A stretch of DNA of 15,300 bases from an uncultured Candidatus Melainabacteria bacterium (GCA_934693235.1 CAKUUY010000030.1:1-15300); one strand, 5' to 3'. Positions 1-6,695 are shown, counted from the stretch's first letter. Program-made: numbers and translations. Notes: generated by a model from the letters alone, not told the origin.

Positions 1-227
1 GAACCAGCTCTTGCTCTACCTGTACCTTTTTGTTTCCAAGGTTTTTTACCACCACCAGAAACTTCTGCTCTTGTTTTACAAGAAGCAGAACCTTGACGTG
101 CATTATTTAATTGTCTTCTTAATGCTAAGTGCATTACGTGTAAATTAGGTTCAACACCAAAAACAGCTTCGTTCAAAGCGATTTCGCCTAATTTTTCTCC
201 ATTTGTACTTAATATTTCTTTTGACAT
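1..227 (-). CDS. rplD: 50S ribosomal protein L4 (uL4), N-terminal part
   Basis: Partial gene: 75 codons from the start, with the rest beyond the window edge. L4 binds 23S rRNA early in large-subunit assembly and lines the exit tunnel. The translation has the family's N-terminal strand region and then the conserved loop GGGKKPWKQKGTGRARAG, which is diagnostic of L4. The ATG at 227 is preceded by AAAGG with about nine bases of spacing, a plausible ribosome binding site. It is the third gene of the S10-L3-L4 order, but 271 bases separate it from rplC, far more than is usual in this operon. In some bacteria L4 also represses its own operon through the S10 leader; nothing here shows that directly. 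Confidence 0.95.
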   Translation of the reverse strand, partial: MSKEILSTNGEKLGEIALNEAVFGVEPNLHVMHLALRRQLNNARQGSASCKTRAEVSGGGKKPWKQKGTGRARAG

Positions 228-498
228 TTTAGTTTTCCTTTAATTAATTATATCTTCCGTTTAAGACTGCTTACCGCTTGCTTATTGCTTTATCTGGCAA
301 GACCAGCCGGTTTTAACTTTTCCTTGTCTTTCTTTCTAGATTGTTGCTTCACACTACACACTACTCATTTCGTTTTATAAATAAAACTGCCATTTGCTTG
401 CTTCGTGCGATTTCGTGCTGGGTTCGCTTTGTTATTGCTCGCTAAATCTAACTTTTAGTTTAGACTCGCCTAAACTCACGCGGCGCACAATGCAAAAT
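228..498. other. Long structured spacer between rplC and rplD
   Basis: 271 bases without a convincing gene. It contains a perfect 7-bp hairpin (AGTTTAG 457-463, CTAAACT 470-476, six-base loop), a short inverted pair CTGGC/GCCAG-type around 290-310, and the tandem heptamer ACACTAC at 351-364. The part nearest rplC is visibly richer in G and C than the flanking genes. No internal promoter stands out. It could be a dispersed intergenic repeat, a processing or attenuation structure, or neutral sequence. Confidence 0.5.
351..366. repeat. Short tandem heptamer repeat (ACACTAC/ACTACTC type)
   Basis: ACACTAC occurs twice in direct succession at 351-357 and 358-364 and continues into TCATTTC. Read in another register the units are ACTACAC and ACTACTC, which match the heptamer consensus ACTAYTC seen again at 13477-13511 after atpD. 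Two to three units only, so this is a minor feature. Confidence 0.45.
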
Positions 499-1134
499 CT
501 AGTTCCATTTAGTTCTAGTTGGAACGATTGTCACCAATCTGCCTTCGCATCCAGGAACAGAACCTTTTACCAATACTAAGCTTTTTTCAGCGTCAACTTT
601 AACTAATTTCAACTTAGTAATAGTAACTCTTTCATTACCCATGTTACCAGCCATTCTTTTACCTTTGATAACACGTGATGGAGTTGTACCTGCACCGATT
701 GAACCAGGTTCTCTGTGGTTTTTAGAACCATGTCCCATAGGTCCTCTTGAGAAGTTCCATCTTTTTACTGTACCTTGGAACCCTTTACCAATTGATTTAC
801 CAGTTACATCAACTTTTTCTACATTATCTAGAACTGATAATTCAATTTTGTCGCCAACTTTGTAATCAGCAGGATTATCAACTCTGAATTCTTGTAGATG
901 CCTGAAGTTTTCAAGGTTGTTTTTCTTAAAGTGACCAATTTCTGCTTTAGTCAAATGTTTTTCTTTAGCAGCAATTGTACCAACTTGTATAGCGTTGTAA
1001 CCATCAGTTTCGATTGTTTTTACTTGAGTAACAACAATCGGATCAACTTTGATTACAGTTACAGGAATTGCCAAACCTTGTTCATCGAAGATTTGAGTCA
1101 TTCCAAGTTTTTTACCTATTACACCTAGTGTCAT
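499..1134 (-). CDS. rplC: 50S ribosomal protein L3 (uL3)
   Basis: 211 residues, normal for bacterial L3. L3 nucleates 23S rRNA folding and reaches toward the peptidyl-transferase centre with a long loop. The N-terminus (MTLGVIGKKLGMTQIFDE) and the loop motif at about residues 125-165 (FSRGPMGHGSKNHREPGSIG, then TTPSRVIKGKRMAGNMG) are family signatures. The position of the glutamine that is methylated in E. coli L3 (SIGQ) is alanine here, as in many non-proteobacteria. AAAGG lies just upstream of the ATG at 1134. It is flanked by unusually long spacers on both sides (187 and 271 bases) although it should be co-transcribed with rpsJ and rplD. Confidence 0.98.
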   Translation of the reverse strand: MTLGVIGKKLGMTQIFDEQGLAIPVTVIKVDPIVVTQVKTIETDGYNAIQVGTIAAKEKHLTKAEIGHFKKNNLENFRHLQEFRVDNPADYKVGDKIELSVLDNVEKVDVTGKSIGKGFQGTVKRWNFSRGPMGHGSKNHREPGSIGAGTTPSRVIKGKRMAGNMGNERVTITKLKLVKVDAEKSLVLVKGSVPGCEGRLVTIVPTRTKWN

Positions 1135-1321
1135 TTTTTACCTTTCTAGCTCACCCTACTTGGTGCAGACACTTTTCTGCCCCTGTTTCGGGATTGCATT
1201 TTTCTCTTGCGAGCGCTACTTCTTTACCTTTTCGGGATTTCCACCCGACACGTGCCAGACGTGTGTAGTTCACATTACATGCATAATGCTTATTAAATTT
1301 TCAATAAATTACAATTTAAAA
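1135..1321. other. Structured spacer between rpsJ and rplC
   Basis: 187 bases with two adjoining small inverted repeats: TCGGG 1232-1236 with CCCGA 1244-1248, and ACACGT 1248-1253 with ACGTGT 1259-1264. The 10-mer TTTCGGGATT is directly repeated at 1186-1195 and 1230-1239. Base composition is richer in G and C than the neighbouring genes. The rplC ribosome binding site lies at its left edge. No ORF or clear promoter was seen. Confidence 0.5.
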
Positions 1322-1639
1322 TTATAATTTTACTTCAATATCTACACCTGCCGGAAGATCTAGTCTGCCTAGCTCTTCAACAGTTTGTTGTGTTGGCTCG
1401 TATATATCAATAATACGTTTATGAGTTCTCATTTCAAAATGTTCACGAGATTTTTTATCAACGTGTGGTGAACGCAAAACGCAATATATACGTCTTTTTG
1501 TAGGTAAAGGAATAGGTCCGGCTACTTTAGCTTCAGTTCTTTTTGCTGTTTCAACGATTTTATCTGAAGAAACGTCAATTAATTTGTGATCATAAGCTTT
1601 TAAACAAACTCTGATTCTTTGTCTAGTTGTGGTTGCCAT
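1322..1639 (-). CDS. rpsJ: 30S ribosomal protein S10 (uS10)
   Basis: 105 residues from the chosen start, the usual S10 length. S10 sits in the 30S head and, as NusE, also takes part in transcription antitermination with NusB. Family motifs are visible: RIRVCLKAYDHKLID near the N-terminus, then GPIPLPTKR, SPHVDKKSREHFEMRTHKR and IDIYEPTQQTVEEL. I chose the second ATG (1639) because AGGA lies six bases before it; the first ATG (1645) directly abuts the AGGA and leaves no spacing. It is the first gene of the operon, since a promoter and an unrelated gene lie upstream. The usual fusA/tuf neighbours are absent on that side. Confidence 0.97.
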   Translation of the reverse strand: MATTTRQRIRVCLKAYDHKLIDVSSDKIVETAKRTEAKVAGPIPLPTKRRIYCVLRSPHVDKKSREHFEMRTHKRIIDIYEPTQQTVEELGRLDLPAGVDIEVKL

Positions 1640-1738
1640 TTGCATTCCTTTTTCTTTTACTTATTGTAATACACTGCTCGGAACCGCTATTCAGCAAATA
1701 TTTCGGATATTAGTAAATACTTTATTCCAAGCATAACA

Positions 1739-1767
1739 ATGGTAAAACAAACAAAATATACTGTCAA
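1739..1767 (-). promoter_or_regulatory. Putative sigma70 promoter of the S10 operon
   Basis: On the minus strand a perfect TTGACA (1767-1762) is followed after 17 bases by TACCAT (1744-1739), four of six matches to TATAAT. Predicted start is near 1732, giving a leader of roughly 90 bases before rpsJ. This supports rpsJ as first gene. Confidence 0.6.
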
Positions 1768-1799
1768 CAAGGGTAATTTATTTTTGTATATAATTCGTT

Positions 1800-1838
1800 A
1801 CAATATTTGAAAAATTTTTAGATTTTTACAAATATTGT
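1800..1838. repeat. AT-rich inverted repeat upstream of the S10 promoter
   Basis: ACAATATTTG (1800-1809) and CAAATATTGT (1829-1838) are perfect 10-bp inverted copies around a 19-base AT-rich centre. Function is unknown. It lies between the S10 promoter and the terminator-like hairpin of the broken pilin gene. Confidence 0.45.
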
Positions 1839-1858
1839 TACATTTCTCAACAAAAGCA

Positions 1859-1890
1859 AATAAAGTTGTGTAAATTAACACAACTTTATT
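1859..1890 (-). terminator. Hairpin downstream of the broken pilin gene
   Basis: A perfect 13-bp inverted repeat (1859-1871 with 1878-1890, core AAAGTTGTGT/ACACAACTTT, six-base loop). On the minus strand it is followed by a T-rich run (TTGCTTTTGTT). It lies 25 bases past the stop at 1915 and fits an intrinsic terminator, though the stem is poor in G and C. Confidence 0.55.
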
Positions 1891-1914
1891 CTCGTATGAA
1901 AAATATTTTTACTA

Positions 1915-2724
1915 TTAATAATCGAATTTAAAACCGTTTTCTAAAAAGTGCCCAAAACAGCCACCATATAGATTATAACCAGACTTGCAATTTTCAAAAA
2001 GAGAATCTCGCATGTGTTTACTATTTTCAGCATTCTTTTTAAAATCAGGATCAAGGTGGAAATCGTCAATTGTTCCATCATAAAAAATGTCCATTACCCA
2101 CAAATCATAACCTACTTTATTTGGACCTTTGATTCCATTTACATCCACAAAAAGCTCTATTGGAGCACTTTTTGTCCCCCTATATATATCAATAACATTT
2201 CCATCCGCTAATACAAATTGCCAGTAAAATGACTTATCTTCAATTCCAATTACATTTTCTAATACATCTCCACTTTGCAACTTATAATTATCAGCAAAAC
2301 ATTTATCTTCACATACTTTTACAACTTTTAAATATTTTTGAACAAAGTCTTCACAGGCTTCTTGAGCTCTATCCCAATCATCTCTATCTACAGCTGTCAG
2401 TGGTGTATTTCTCAAATCATCTACACCCTCGTCTGCCATGTATTTTCTTACAGCTTGAGACATATTTGAATAAAATTTTTATGTAGCAACTTCAAGAGAC
2501 CTTTTTTGTTGATTTTGGATTAGCGTAGGTAACGTCATCGCTGCAACTACCCCAATAATTCCAAGAGTAATTAGAACTTCAGCAAGTGTAAAAGCAAAAT
2601 ATCGTTTTTTAAATGATTTATTCAACCCACAATTAACGCCTCTCTCTATATTTTTTACTTGGAGAGAGAAACTTTGTCTTGCGATTATTTCAATATTCTT
2701 TCTAATTTTTGGCAAATTATTCAT
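1915..2724 (-). pseudogene. Type IV pilin-like (pseudopilin) gene interrupted by an in-frame TAA
   Basis: One continuous reading frame from the ATG at 2724 to 1915, broken only by TAA at 2481-2479 (codon 82). The first part has a 44-residue leader, then the prepilin site FA|FTLAEV with the conserved Glu5 and a hydrophobic N-terminal helix (LITLGIIGVVAAMT). After the stop the same frame continues KFYSNMSQAVRKYMADEG and runs about 180 residues as the globular part, with FVDVNGIKGPNKVGYD and several cysteines. A strong AAGGAGG precedes the ATG by about five bases, and a near-consensus promoter lies upstream. Restart at the ATG at 2463 is possible but has no ribosome binding site and would give a protein without an export signal. 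The leader is much longer than the usual six to ten or so residues. I read this as a recent nonsense pseudogene. Readthrough or an assembly error would be the alternatives. Confidence 0.75.
2640..2669. repeat. Small inverted repeat inside the pilin leader
   Basis: TCTCTCT (2641-2647) and AGAGAGA (2663-2669) form a 7-bp stem around 15 bases, inside the part encoding the unusually long leader peptide of the pilin. It might mark an inserted palindromic element that lengthened the leader, but this is speculative. Confidence 0.3.
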
Positions 2725-2738
2725 ATATCCTCCTTTTT

Positions 2739-2744
2739 TATAAT
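2739..2744 (+). promoter_or_regulatory. Putative -10 element of the XRE regulator gene
   Basis: A perfect TATAAT on the plus strand, predicting a start near 2751. The -35 position (ATTATT, 2716-2721) is poor. The hexamer palindrome ACATGT at 2753-2758 lies just downstream, between this element and the opposing pilin -10, and is a candidate operator half. Confidence 0.4.
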
Positions 2745-2773
2745 GGGTTATGACATGTTCCATTTTTATTTCG

Positions 2774-2802
2774 ATTGTATGGGAAAATGAGAGAGATGTC
2801 AA
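2774..2802 (-). promoter_or_regulatory. Near-consensus sigma70 promoter of the pilin-like gene
   Basis: On the minus strand TTGACA (2802-2797), a 17-base spacer and TACAAT (2779-2774). Predicted start is near 2767, giving a 43-base leader with the strong AAGGAGG site. The elements lie over the start codons of the opposing XRE gene. Confidence 0.75.
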
Positions 2803-3014
2803 ATCATGCAGAAAAATTAAAATTATTAGGAAATCAAATAAAAAAATTGCGAAAAACCAAAGGTTTTTCGCAGTTAAATTTATCTGTAAAATTGGGGATT
2901 ACAAGAGAACATCTTTCAAAAATTGAACGTGGGGTTGCATACCCAAGCGTAAAAATCTTATTTGACATTATTGATATTTTAAATGCAGATTTCAAAGATT
3001 TAGCTAATTTTTAA
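2787..3014 (+). CDS. Small XRE-family helix-turn-helix regulator
   Basis: About 75 residues, essentially a single Cro/CI-type DNA-binding domain with no effector domain. The domain runs IKKLRKTKGFSQLNLSVKLG, then ITREHLSKIERGVAYPSVKILFDI, with the SQxxLS...G(I)...LSKIERG pattern typical of this fold. The start is uncertain: ATG 2787 has GGGA nearby, ATG 2796 also fits the domain, and a TTG at 2775 is less likely. It is divergent from the pilin-like gene, with interlocking promoters, so it may repress itself and the pilin; this is inference. A strong bidirectional terminator follows directly and includes the stop codon. Its DNA target and biological role are unknown. Confidence 0.8.
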   Translation: MREMSNHAEKLKLLGNQIKKLRKTKGFSQLNLSVKLGITREHLSKIERGVAYPSVKILFDIIDILNADFKDLANF

Positions 3015-3048
3015 ACAAAAAGAGCCCTTGCGAGCTCTTTTTGTTTAA
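3011..3048. terminator. Bidirectional intrinsic terminator between the XRE gene and minE
   Basis: A perfect 15-bp stem (3011-3025 with 3034-3048, core AAAAAGAGC/GCTCTTTTT) with an eight-base loop. The A-run and T-run flanking the GC core allow termination in both directions, for the XRE gene on plus and the min operon on minus. Confidence 0.85.
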
Positions 3049-3063
3049 TTGAGAATTTTATTT

Positions 3064-3561
3064 TTATTCATCATCCTTATCATCATCAGATTCTTCCTGA
3101 GACTCTTCTTCAGAATAATCGTCATCTGCCATATCATCATCCAAAGACTCTGAATCTAATACAATCTCAGTTTCTTCAACTTCAACAGCCTCATCTTCCG
3201 GAATATCTTCGTCTTCAGTTTCCTCTGCAGCTTTCTTAGCATCGTCTAAAGCCAAAGCTTCTTTAATTTCTTCTTCATCTTTAGCTCTGATTACAGGAAT
3301 CGAAAGCATCAACGCAACTTGATCTCCATCTTGTTCAAGATTAAGTTCTAGAGCCTCTTTATCCATTTCAACGTATTTTGAAAGAAGTTCAACCATTTCT
3401 TTTCTCATACGTTCCATAAGTTCAGGAGTTAAATTAGTCCTATCTTGCATCAAAACAACACGTAATCTATTGCAAGCCGTATCTTTTGAAGATTCTGTTT
3501 CTTCCTGTTCTGTTTGACGGAAAAAACCTAAGACTTTATTATATAAATTTTGCAATATCAT
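3064..3561 (-). CDS. minE: MinE, topological specificity factor, with acidic C-terminal tail
   Basis: 165 residues against about 90 in most bacteria. MinE stimulates the MinD ATPase at the membrane and drives the pole-to-pole oscillation that keeps MinC away from midcell. Residues 1-14 form an amphipathic membrane-binding start (LYNKVLGFF), residues 30-41 (CNRLRVVLMQDR) match the MinD-contact helix, and residues 44-95 hold the dimerisation beta domain (SKYVEMDKEALELNLEQDGD). From about residue 95 to the end, 39 of 71 residues are Asp or Glu, an extension the family does not usually have. GGAG lies seven bases before the ATG. Only one base separates it from the minD stop, so translation is probably coupled. 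It ends just before a strong terminator. Confidence 0.93.
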   Translation of the reverse strand: MILQNLYNKVLGFFRQTEQEETESSKDTACNRLRVVLMQDRTNLTPELMERMRKEMVELLSKYVEMDKEALELNLEQDGDQVALMLSIPVIRAKDEEEIKEALALDDAKKAAEETEDEDIPEDEAVEVEETEIVLDSESLDDDMADDDYSEEESQEESDDDKDDE

Positions 3562-3562
3562 C

Positions 3563-4378
3563 TTACTTCTCCTTTCCTGTCAATCCGGAGAAGAATTTTT
3601 TTATCTTAGCCATAACACCTTTCGGTTCTTCTAAATCCAAGAATGGCACATCTTCACCAATAATTCTTCTTGCAACGTTATTATAAGCACGACCGGCTAA
3701 TGATTTTTCATCATTAACAATTGGTTCACCTTTGTTTGTTGAAACGATAATTCCTGTATCTTCCGGAATTATACCAATCAATTCCGCCGAAAGAATATCA
3801 ACAACTTCGTCAACACTTACCATATCTTTTGACTCAATTAAGTTAGGTCGAACCCTGTTCAACAACAACTTATAAGACTTGATTTCTTCTTTTGATTCCA
3901 ATAGACCGATAATTCTATCAGCGTCACGAATCGCTGACATTTCCGGAGTTGTAACAACAATTGCTTCTGACGCCCCGGCAACAGCGTTTTGAAATCCCTG
4001 TTCAATACCTGCAGGACAGTCAACAAGGATAAAGTCAAAATCTTTCTTAAGTTTTTCACAAATATCTTTTAACTGTTCTTCAGTAACCGCCGTTTTATCT
4101 CTTGTTTGCGCAGCAGCTAAAAGACAAAGGTTCGGATTTTTCTTATCTTTTACCAATGCTTGTTTAAGCTTGCAACGTTCTTCAACAACATCAACGATTG
4201 TGTATACAATTCTGTTTTCAAGACCAAGTAGTAGGTCCAAATTTCTCAATCCGAGGTCAGTATCAATCATTACAACTTTTTTGCCGGCTCTTGCCAAAGC
4301 TGTACCAATATTGGCATTAGTTGTAGTTTTGCCTACTCCGCCTTTACCGGATGTTATTACGATAACTCTACCGCTCAT
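3563..4378 (-). CDS. minD: Septum-site determining ATPase MinD
   Basis: 271 residues, the normal length. MinD is a ParA/Mrp-type ATPase that dimerises on the membrane with ATP and recruits MinC and MinE. The deviant Walker A motif GKGGVGKT is at residues 11-18, with the signature lysine Lys12, followed by MIDTDLGLRNLDLLLG (switch region) and LVDCPAG (Walker B region). The C-terminal amphipathic membrane-targeting helix is clear (MAKIKKFFSGLTGKEK). The ATG at 4378 has AAGGAG about seven bases upstream. It is the middle gene of minC-minD-minE, 12 bases after minC. Confidence 0.98.
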   Translation of the reverse strand: MSGRVIVITSGKGGVGKTTTNANIGTALARAGKKVVMIDTDLGLRNLDLLLGLENRIVYTIVDVVEERCKLKQALVKDKKNPNLCLLAAAQTRDKTAVTEEQLKDICEKLKKDFDFILVDCPAGIEQGFQNAVAGASEAIVVTTPEMSAIRDADRIIGLLESKEEIKSYKLLLNRVRPNLIESKDMVSVDEVVDILSAELIGIIPEDTGIIVSTNKGEPIVNDEKSLAGRAYNNVARRIIGEDVPFLDLEEPKGVMAKIKKFFSGLTGKEK

Positions 4379-4390
4379 TATTTCTCCTTT

Positions 4391-5476
4391 TTATGATTCA
4401 TGAATTTTATGTATAATAATTTGTTTTTTGTAAATACAAGCTTCTTCCGGAATAAAAGTATCCGTCTTTTGAATATACGGAATATTAATATTATCCGGAC
4501 GTCTTGCAAAAGTATCAGCAATCCTCAATTGAATTGCATTCATTTTTAACGCTCTAATTTTAGCATATTGATTACCTGAAGCCCCAGCATGAGCAATTCC
4601 ACCCAAAACACCCCAAATAGTAATATCTCCTTTTGCAATAATTTCGGAACCCGGGTTTGCATCTCCAATAATAACAATATTTCCATCTGATGAAATACTT
4701 TGACCTGAACGCAAAGTTCTTTGAATGTATAGTGTTGGAAGTTTTTCGGTTTCTCTTAAAGATTTTCGCAAATCATCAAGATTGTAATCAATATCTTCAA
4801 TATCTTCACCATCGATCTTGTTTGCATTTTCCAGTTCAACATTAAAATCGTTAAATTCGTCTTTTAATTCCGTATTTTCCATTGTTTCAGCAGGTTCTTC
4901 AACCTTTTCCTCAACAACTTCAGCTTCTTTTATTTTTACATCTTCAAGAGGCTCAACTACAGGTGTATCAATAGTTTCCATTTGATTTTGAGGTTTGATT
5001 GCCTCCAATTCAATTTCTTCTATTGATTTAACCGGTTCTGCCGGAGCATCTTTTTTTAGCACTTTCAAATCGTTTTCTTGGGCAAAAGTTTTGATTTCAG
5101 TGGTTTCGTCACCAAAAATCTTATCCAATGCTTTTTCTAATTCTTTATTAACTTTTTCCTGATCCGCATTAAATTCCGGAGTAGGAACCTTGTTTTCAAG
5201 AATAGAAACGCTAATTCCCAATTCTTCTGCTGCTTTTGCAGTAGCATCAGAACTTGTAGTAATAAATTCAATTTCAGAATTCATTGATTCCACAAGCGCT
5301 TTAATACTTGTTAATTCTGTAGTTGTTAAATTAACCCCACCTAATTTTAGGCAGACATTCTTACTCTGAGCATCAGGCAAGTCCAAAACTCTACTTAATT
5401 CATAAATAATTTCAGAGGTCTTTTGGGCATTGCTAACGTCAACAATAAAACCATTTTCGATGTATCCCTTATCCAT
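4391..5476 (-). CDS. minC: Septum-site inhibitor MinC with long acidic linker
   Basis: 361 residues from the chosen start, well above the roughly 220-270 usual for MinC. MinC, recruited by MinD, blocks FtsZ ring assembly away from midcell. The N-terminal FtsZ-inhibiting domain occupies about residues 1-95. A Glu/Asp/Pro-rich linker follows from about 97 to 247. The beta-helical C-terminal domain starts at TLYIQRTLRSGQ and includes GDITIWGVLGGIAHAGASGN (about 284-302), which binds MinD. I chose ATG 5476 because AAGGA lies six bases upstream. The upstream ATG (5521, adding 15 residues) has no ribosome binding site and lies over a candidate promoter. It is the first gene of the operon. Its acidic linker and the acidic tail of MinE are similar in character. 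Confidence 0.93.
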   Translation of the reverse strand: MDKGYIENGFIVDVSNAQKTSEIIYELSRVLDLPDAQSKNVCLKLGGVNLTTTELTSIKALVESMNSEIEFITTSSDATAKAAEELGISVSILENKVPTPEFNADQEKVNKELEKALDKIFGDETTEIKTFAQENDLKVLKKDAPAEPVKSIEEIELEAIKPQNQMETIDTPVVEPLEDVKIKEAEVVEEKVEEPAETMENTELKDEFNDFNVELENANKIDGEDIEDIDYNLDDLRKSLRETEKLPTLYIQRTLRSGQSISSDGNIVIIGDANPGSEIIAKGDITIWGVLGGIAHAGASGNQYAKIRALKMNAIQLRIADTFARRPDNINIPYIQKTDTFIPEEACIYKKQIIIHKIHES

Positions 5477-5512
5477 TGCTAATCCTTCCGCAAATGTTTC
5501 ACTTATTCCATG

Positions 5513-5541
5513 ACCATACATGAAACATCACAGAACATCAA
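5513..5541 (-). promoter_or_regulatory. Possible promoter of the min operon
   Basis: On the minus strand TTGATG (5541-5536), 17 bases, TATGGT (5518-5513). Both boxes are imperfect. The predicted start near 5506 lies 30 bases before the chosen minC start, which agrees with that start choice. Confidence 0.4.
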
Positions 5542-5578
5542 TGAATTATGTCGAATTGTAATATTTTTTGAAAATTAG

Positions 5579-6535
5579 TTACGCAAATATTGACTCATTA
5601 ACTCGTTTTCCCTGTAGATGTTGAGCTAAATCAGATTTTGTAATCTTGTTGTCTCCATTTTTATCAAGACCAGAGTTCTTTTCATAATAATTTAACAATT
5701 TTCCGTCTTTTTTACGTTCACCTTTTGTACAAAGAACTTCATTATTTGCTCTGCCCGGAAGAAAAGTAATCGCATATAAATCAGCTGCAGTCATCTTTTT
5801 ATTAGTATTGCCAAATGCCTGTTTTTTATTCATTAATAAGCATTTTTCAACAAGGTCTAATTGTTCAATCGGACTCATTTTTAAAATTTTCTCTTTTGTT
5901 AAATTTAATCCATAGTTCTTGTTAAGTTCATCAACAGCAACTTTTGTAAACTGAATAAGCCCTACAGCAGAATTTACATTTCCACTTTTCGAATTAAGAG
6001 AAGATTCACTATTCATTACAGCTAACAAATCTTTGTAATTACAGTTAAGATTTTTTGCAACTTGTTTTACTCGTTTCAAAAAATGTTTATCTAGCTTGCC
6101 TGTATCCTTAACAGGAGAATTGTCAACATCTTCAACTTTTACGTTACCTGCTTTAGGTGTTTTCCCTGATTTTGCACCCAATAGAGAACCGAACATATTA
6201 CCATACTGGTTGAACAAATTCATTTGACCAAACAAAGATGGTACCCTATAATTCATCATTGGATTGAATGCCGGAGTATACATCGCAGAATTAGCCATTG
6301 AAAAAATGTTTCCACCCATAGGCAATGACGGCATTGTATAATTTGACATCATAGACATAGGTGAAATCATTGACATTGACGGGAATGAGTATATTTGAGG
6401 CATATTAAATAAAGAATTCATCATCCCTAATTGCAACATCGGATTAAATGAATAACAACCACAACCGCCCATAAAAGGATTGAACCCCATTGGTGGCATA
6501 AAACTATTCATAAAGTAATTGTTAATAATCCTCAT
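5579..6535 (-). CDS. Lysozyme/transglycosylase-like protein with Met-rich N-terminus and EF-hand loop
   Basis: 318 residues in three parts. Residues 1-114 are low complexity, rich in Met, Pro, Phe, Gly and Asn, with 22 methionines. Residues about 148-270 resemble a soluble-lytic-transglycosylase or phage-tail lysozyme fold: LLAVMNSESSLN with a candidate catalytic Glu177, then SAVGLIQFT and LYAITFLPG. Residues 291-302 (DKNGDNKITKSD) form a canonical EF-hand calcium loop with ligands at positions 1, 3, 5, 7 and 12. AGGG lies six bases before the ATG at 6535. No ordinary signal peptide is visible, so how or whether it reaches peptidoglycan is unclear. It stands alone upstream of minC, and no phage genes surround it. 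Murein cleavage is inferred from the fold only. Confidence 0.7.
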   Translation of the reverse strand: MRIINNYFMNSFMPPMGFNPFMGGCGCYSFNPMLQLGMMNSLFNMPQIYSFPSMSMISPMSMMSNYTMPSLPMGGNIFSMANSAMYTPAFNPMMNYRVPSLFGQMNLFNQYGNMFGSLLGAKSGKTPKAGNVKVEDVDNSPVKDTGKLDKHFLKRVKQVAKNLNCNYKDLLAVMNSESSLNSKSGNVNSAVGLIQFTKVAVDELNKNYGLNLTKEKILKMSPIEQLDLVEKCLLMNKKQAFGNTNKKMTAADLYAITFLPGRANNEVLCTKGERKKDGKLLNYYEKNSGLDKNGDNKITKSDLAQHLQGKRVNESIFA

Positions 6536-6589
6536 TTTTATCCCTAATTTATTCCCCGCATATATATAAAGTATTTATTCTCTAAAAAA

Positions 6590-6618
6590 TTGATTAAATT
6601 CAAATTACATGTTAAATT
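6590..6618 (+). promoter_or_regulatory. Possible promoter of the nrtR-like gene
   Basis: TTGATT (6590-6595), a 17-base spacer and TAAATT (6613-6618). Each box has four of six consensus bases. The surrounding DNA is very AT-rich, so chance matches are likely. The predicted leader is about 70 bases. Confidence 0.3.
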
Positions 6619-6695
6619 TTGTTAATAAAAATAAACTATTAACTTATGTAAAATTTTATTTTTATTATATGATTGATTGTAGGGACAGAGAATTT

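Noticed and set aside
394..579. Plus-strand ORF between and over rplC
   Set aside because: It overlaps the conserved rplC end in antisense, has no recognisable domain, and its composition reflects the spacer and the reverse of rplC.
2463..2481. Frameshift as the cause of the pilin break
   Set aside because: The two halves are in the same frame (five codons lie between the TAA and the next ATG), so it is an in-frame stop, not a frameshift.
5579..6535. Prophage lysis gene
   Set aside because: The lysozyme-like domain could suggest a phage, but no holin, tail, capsid or integrase gene is near, and its neighbours are housekeeping genes.
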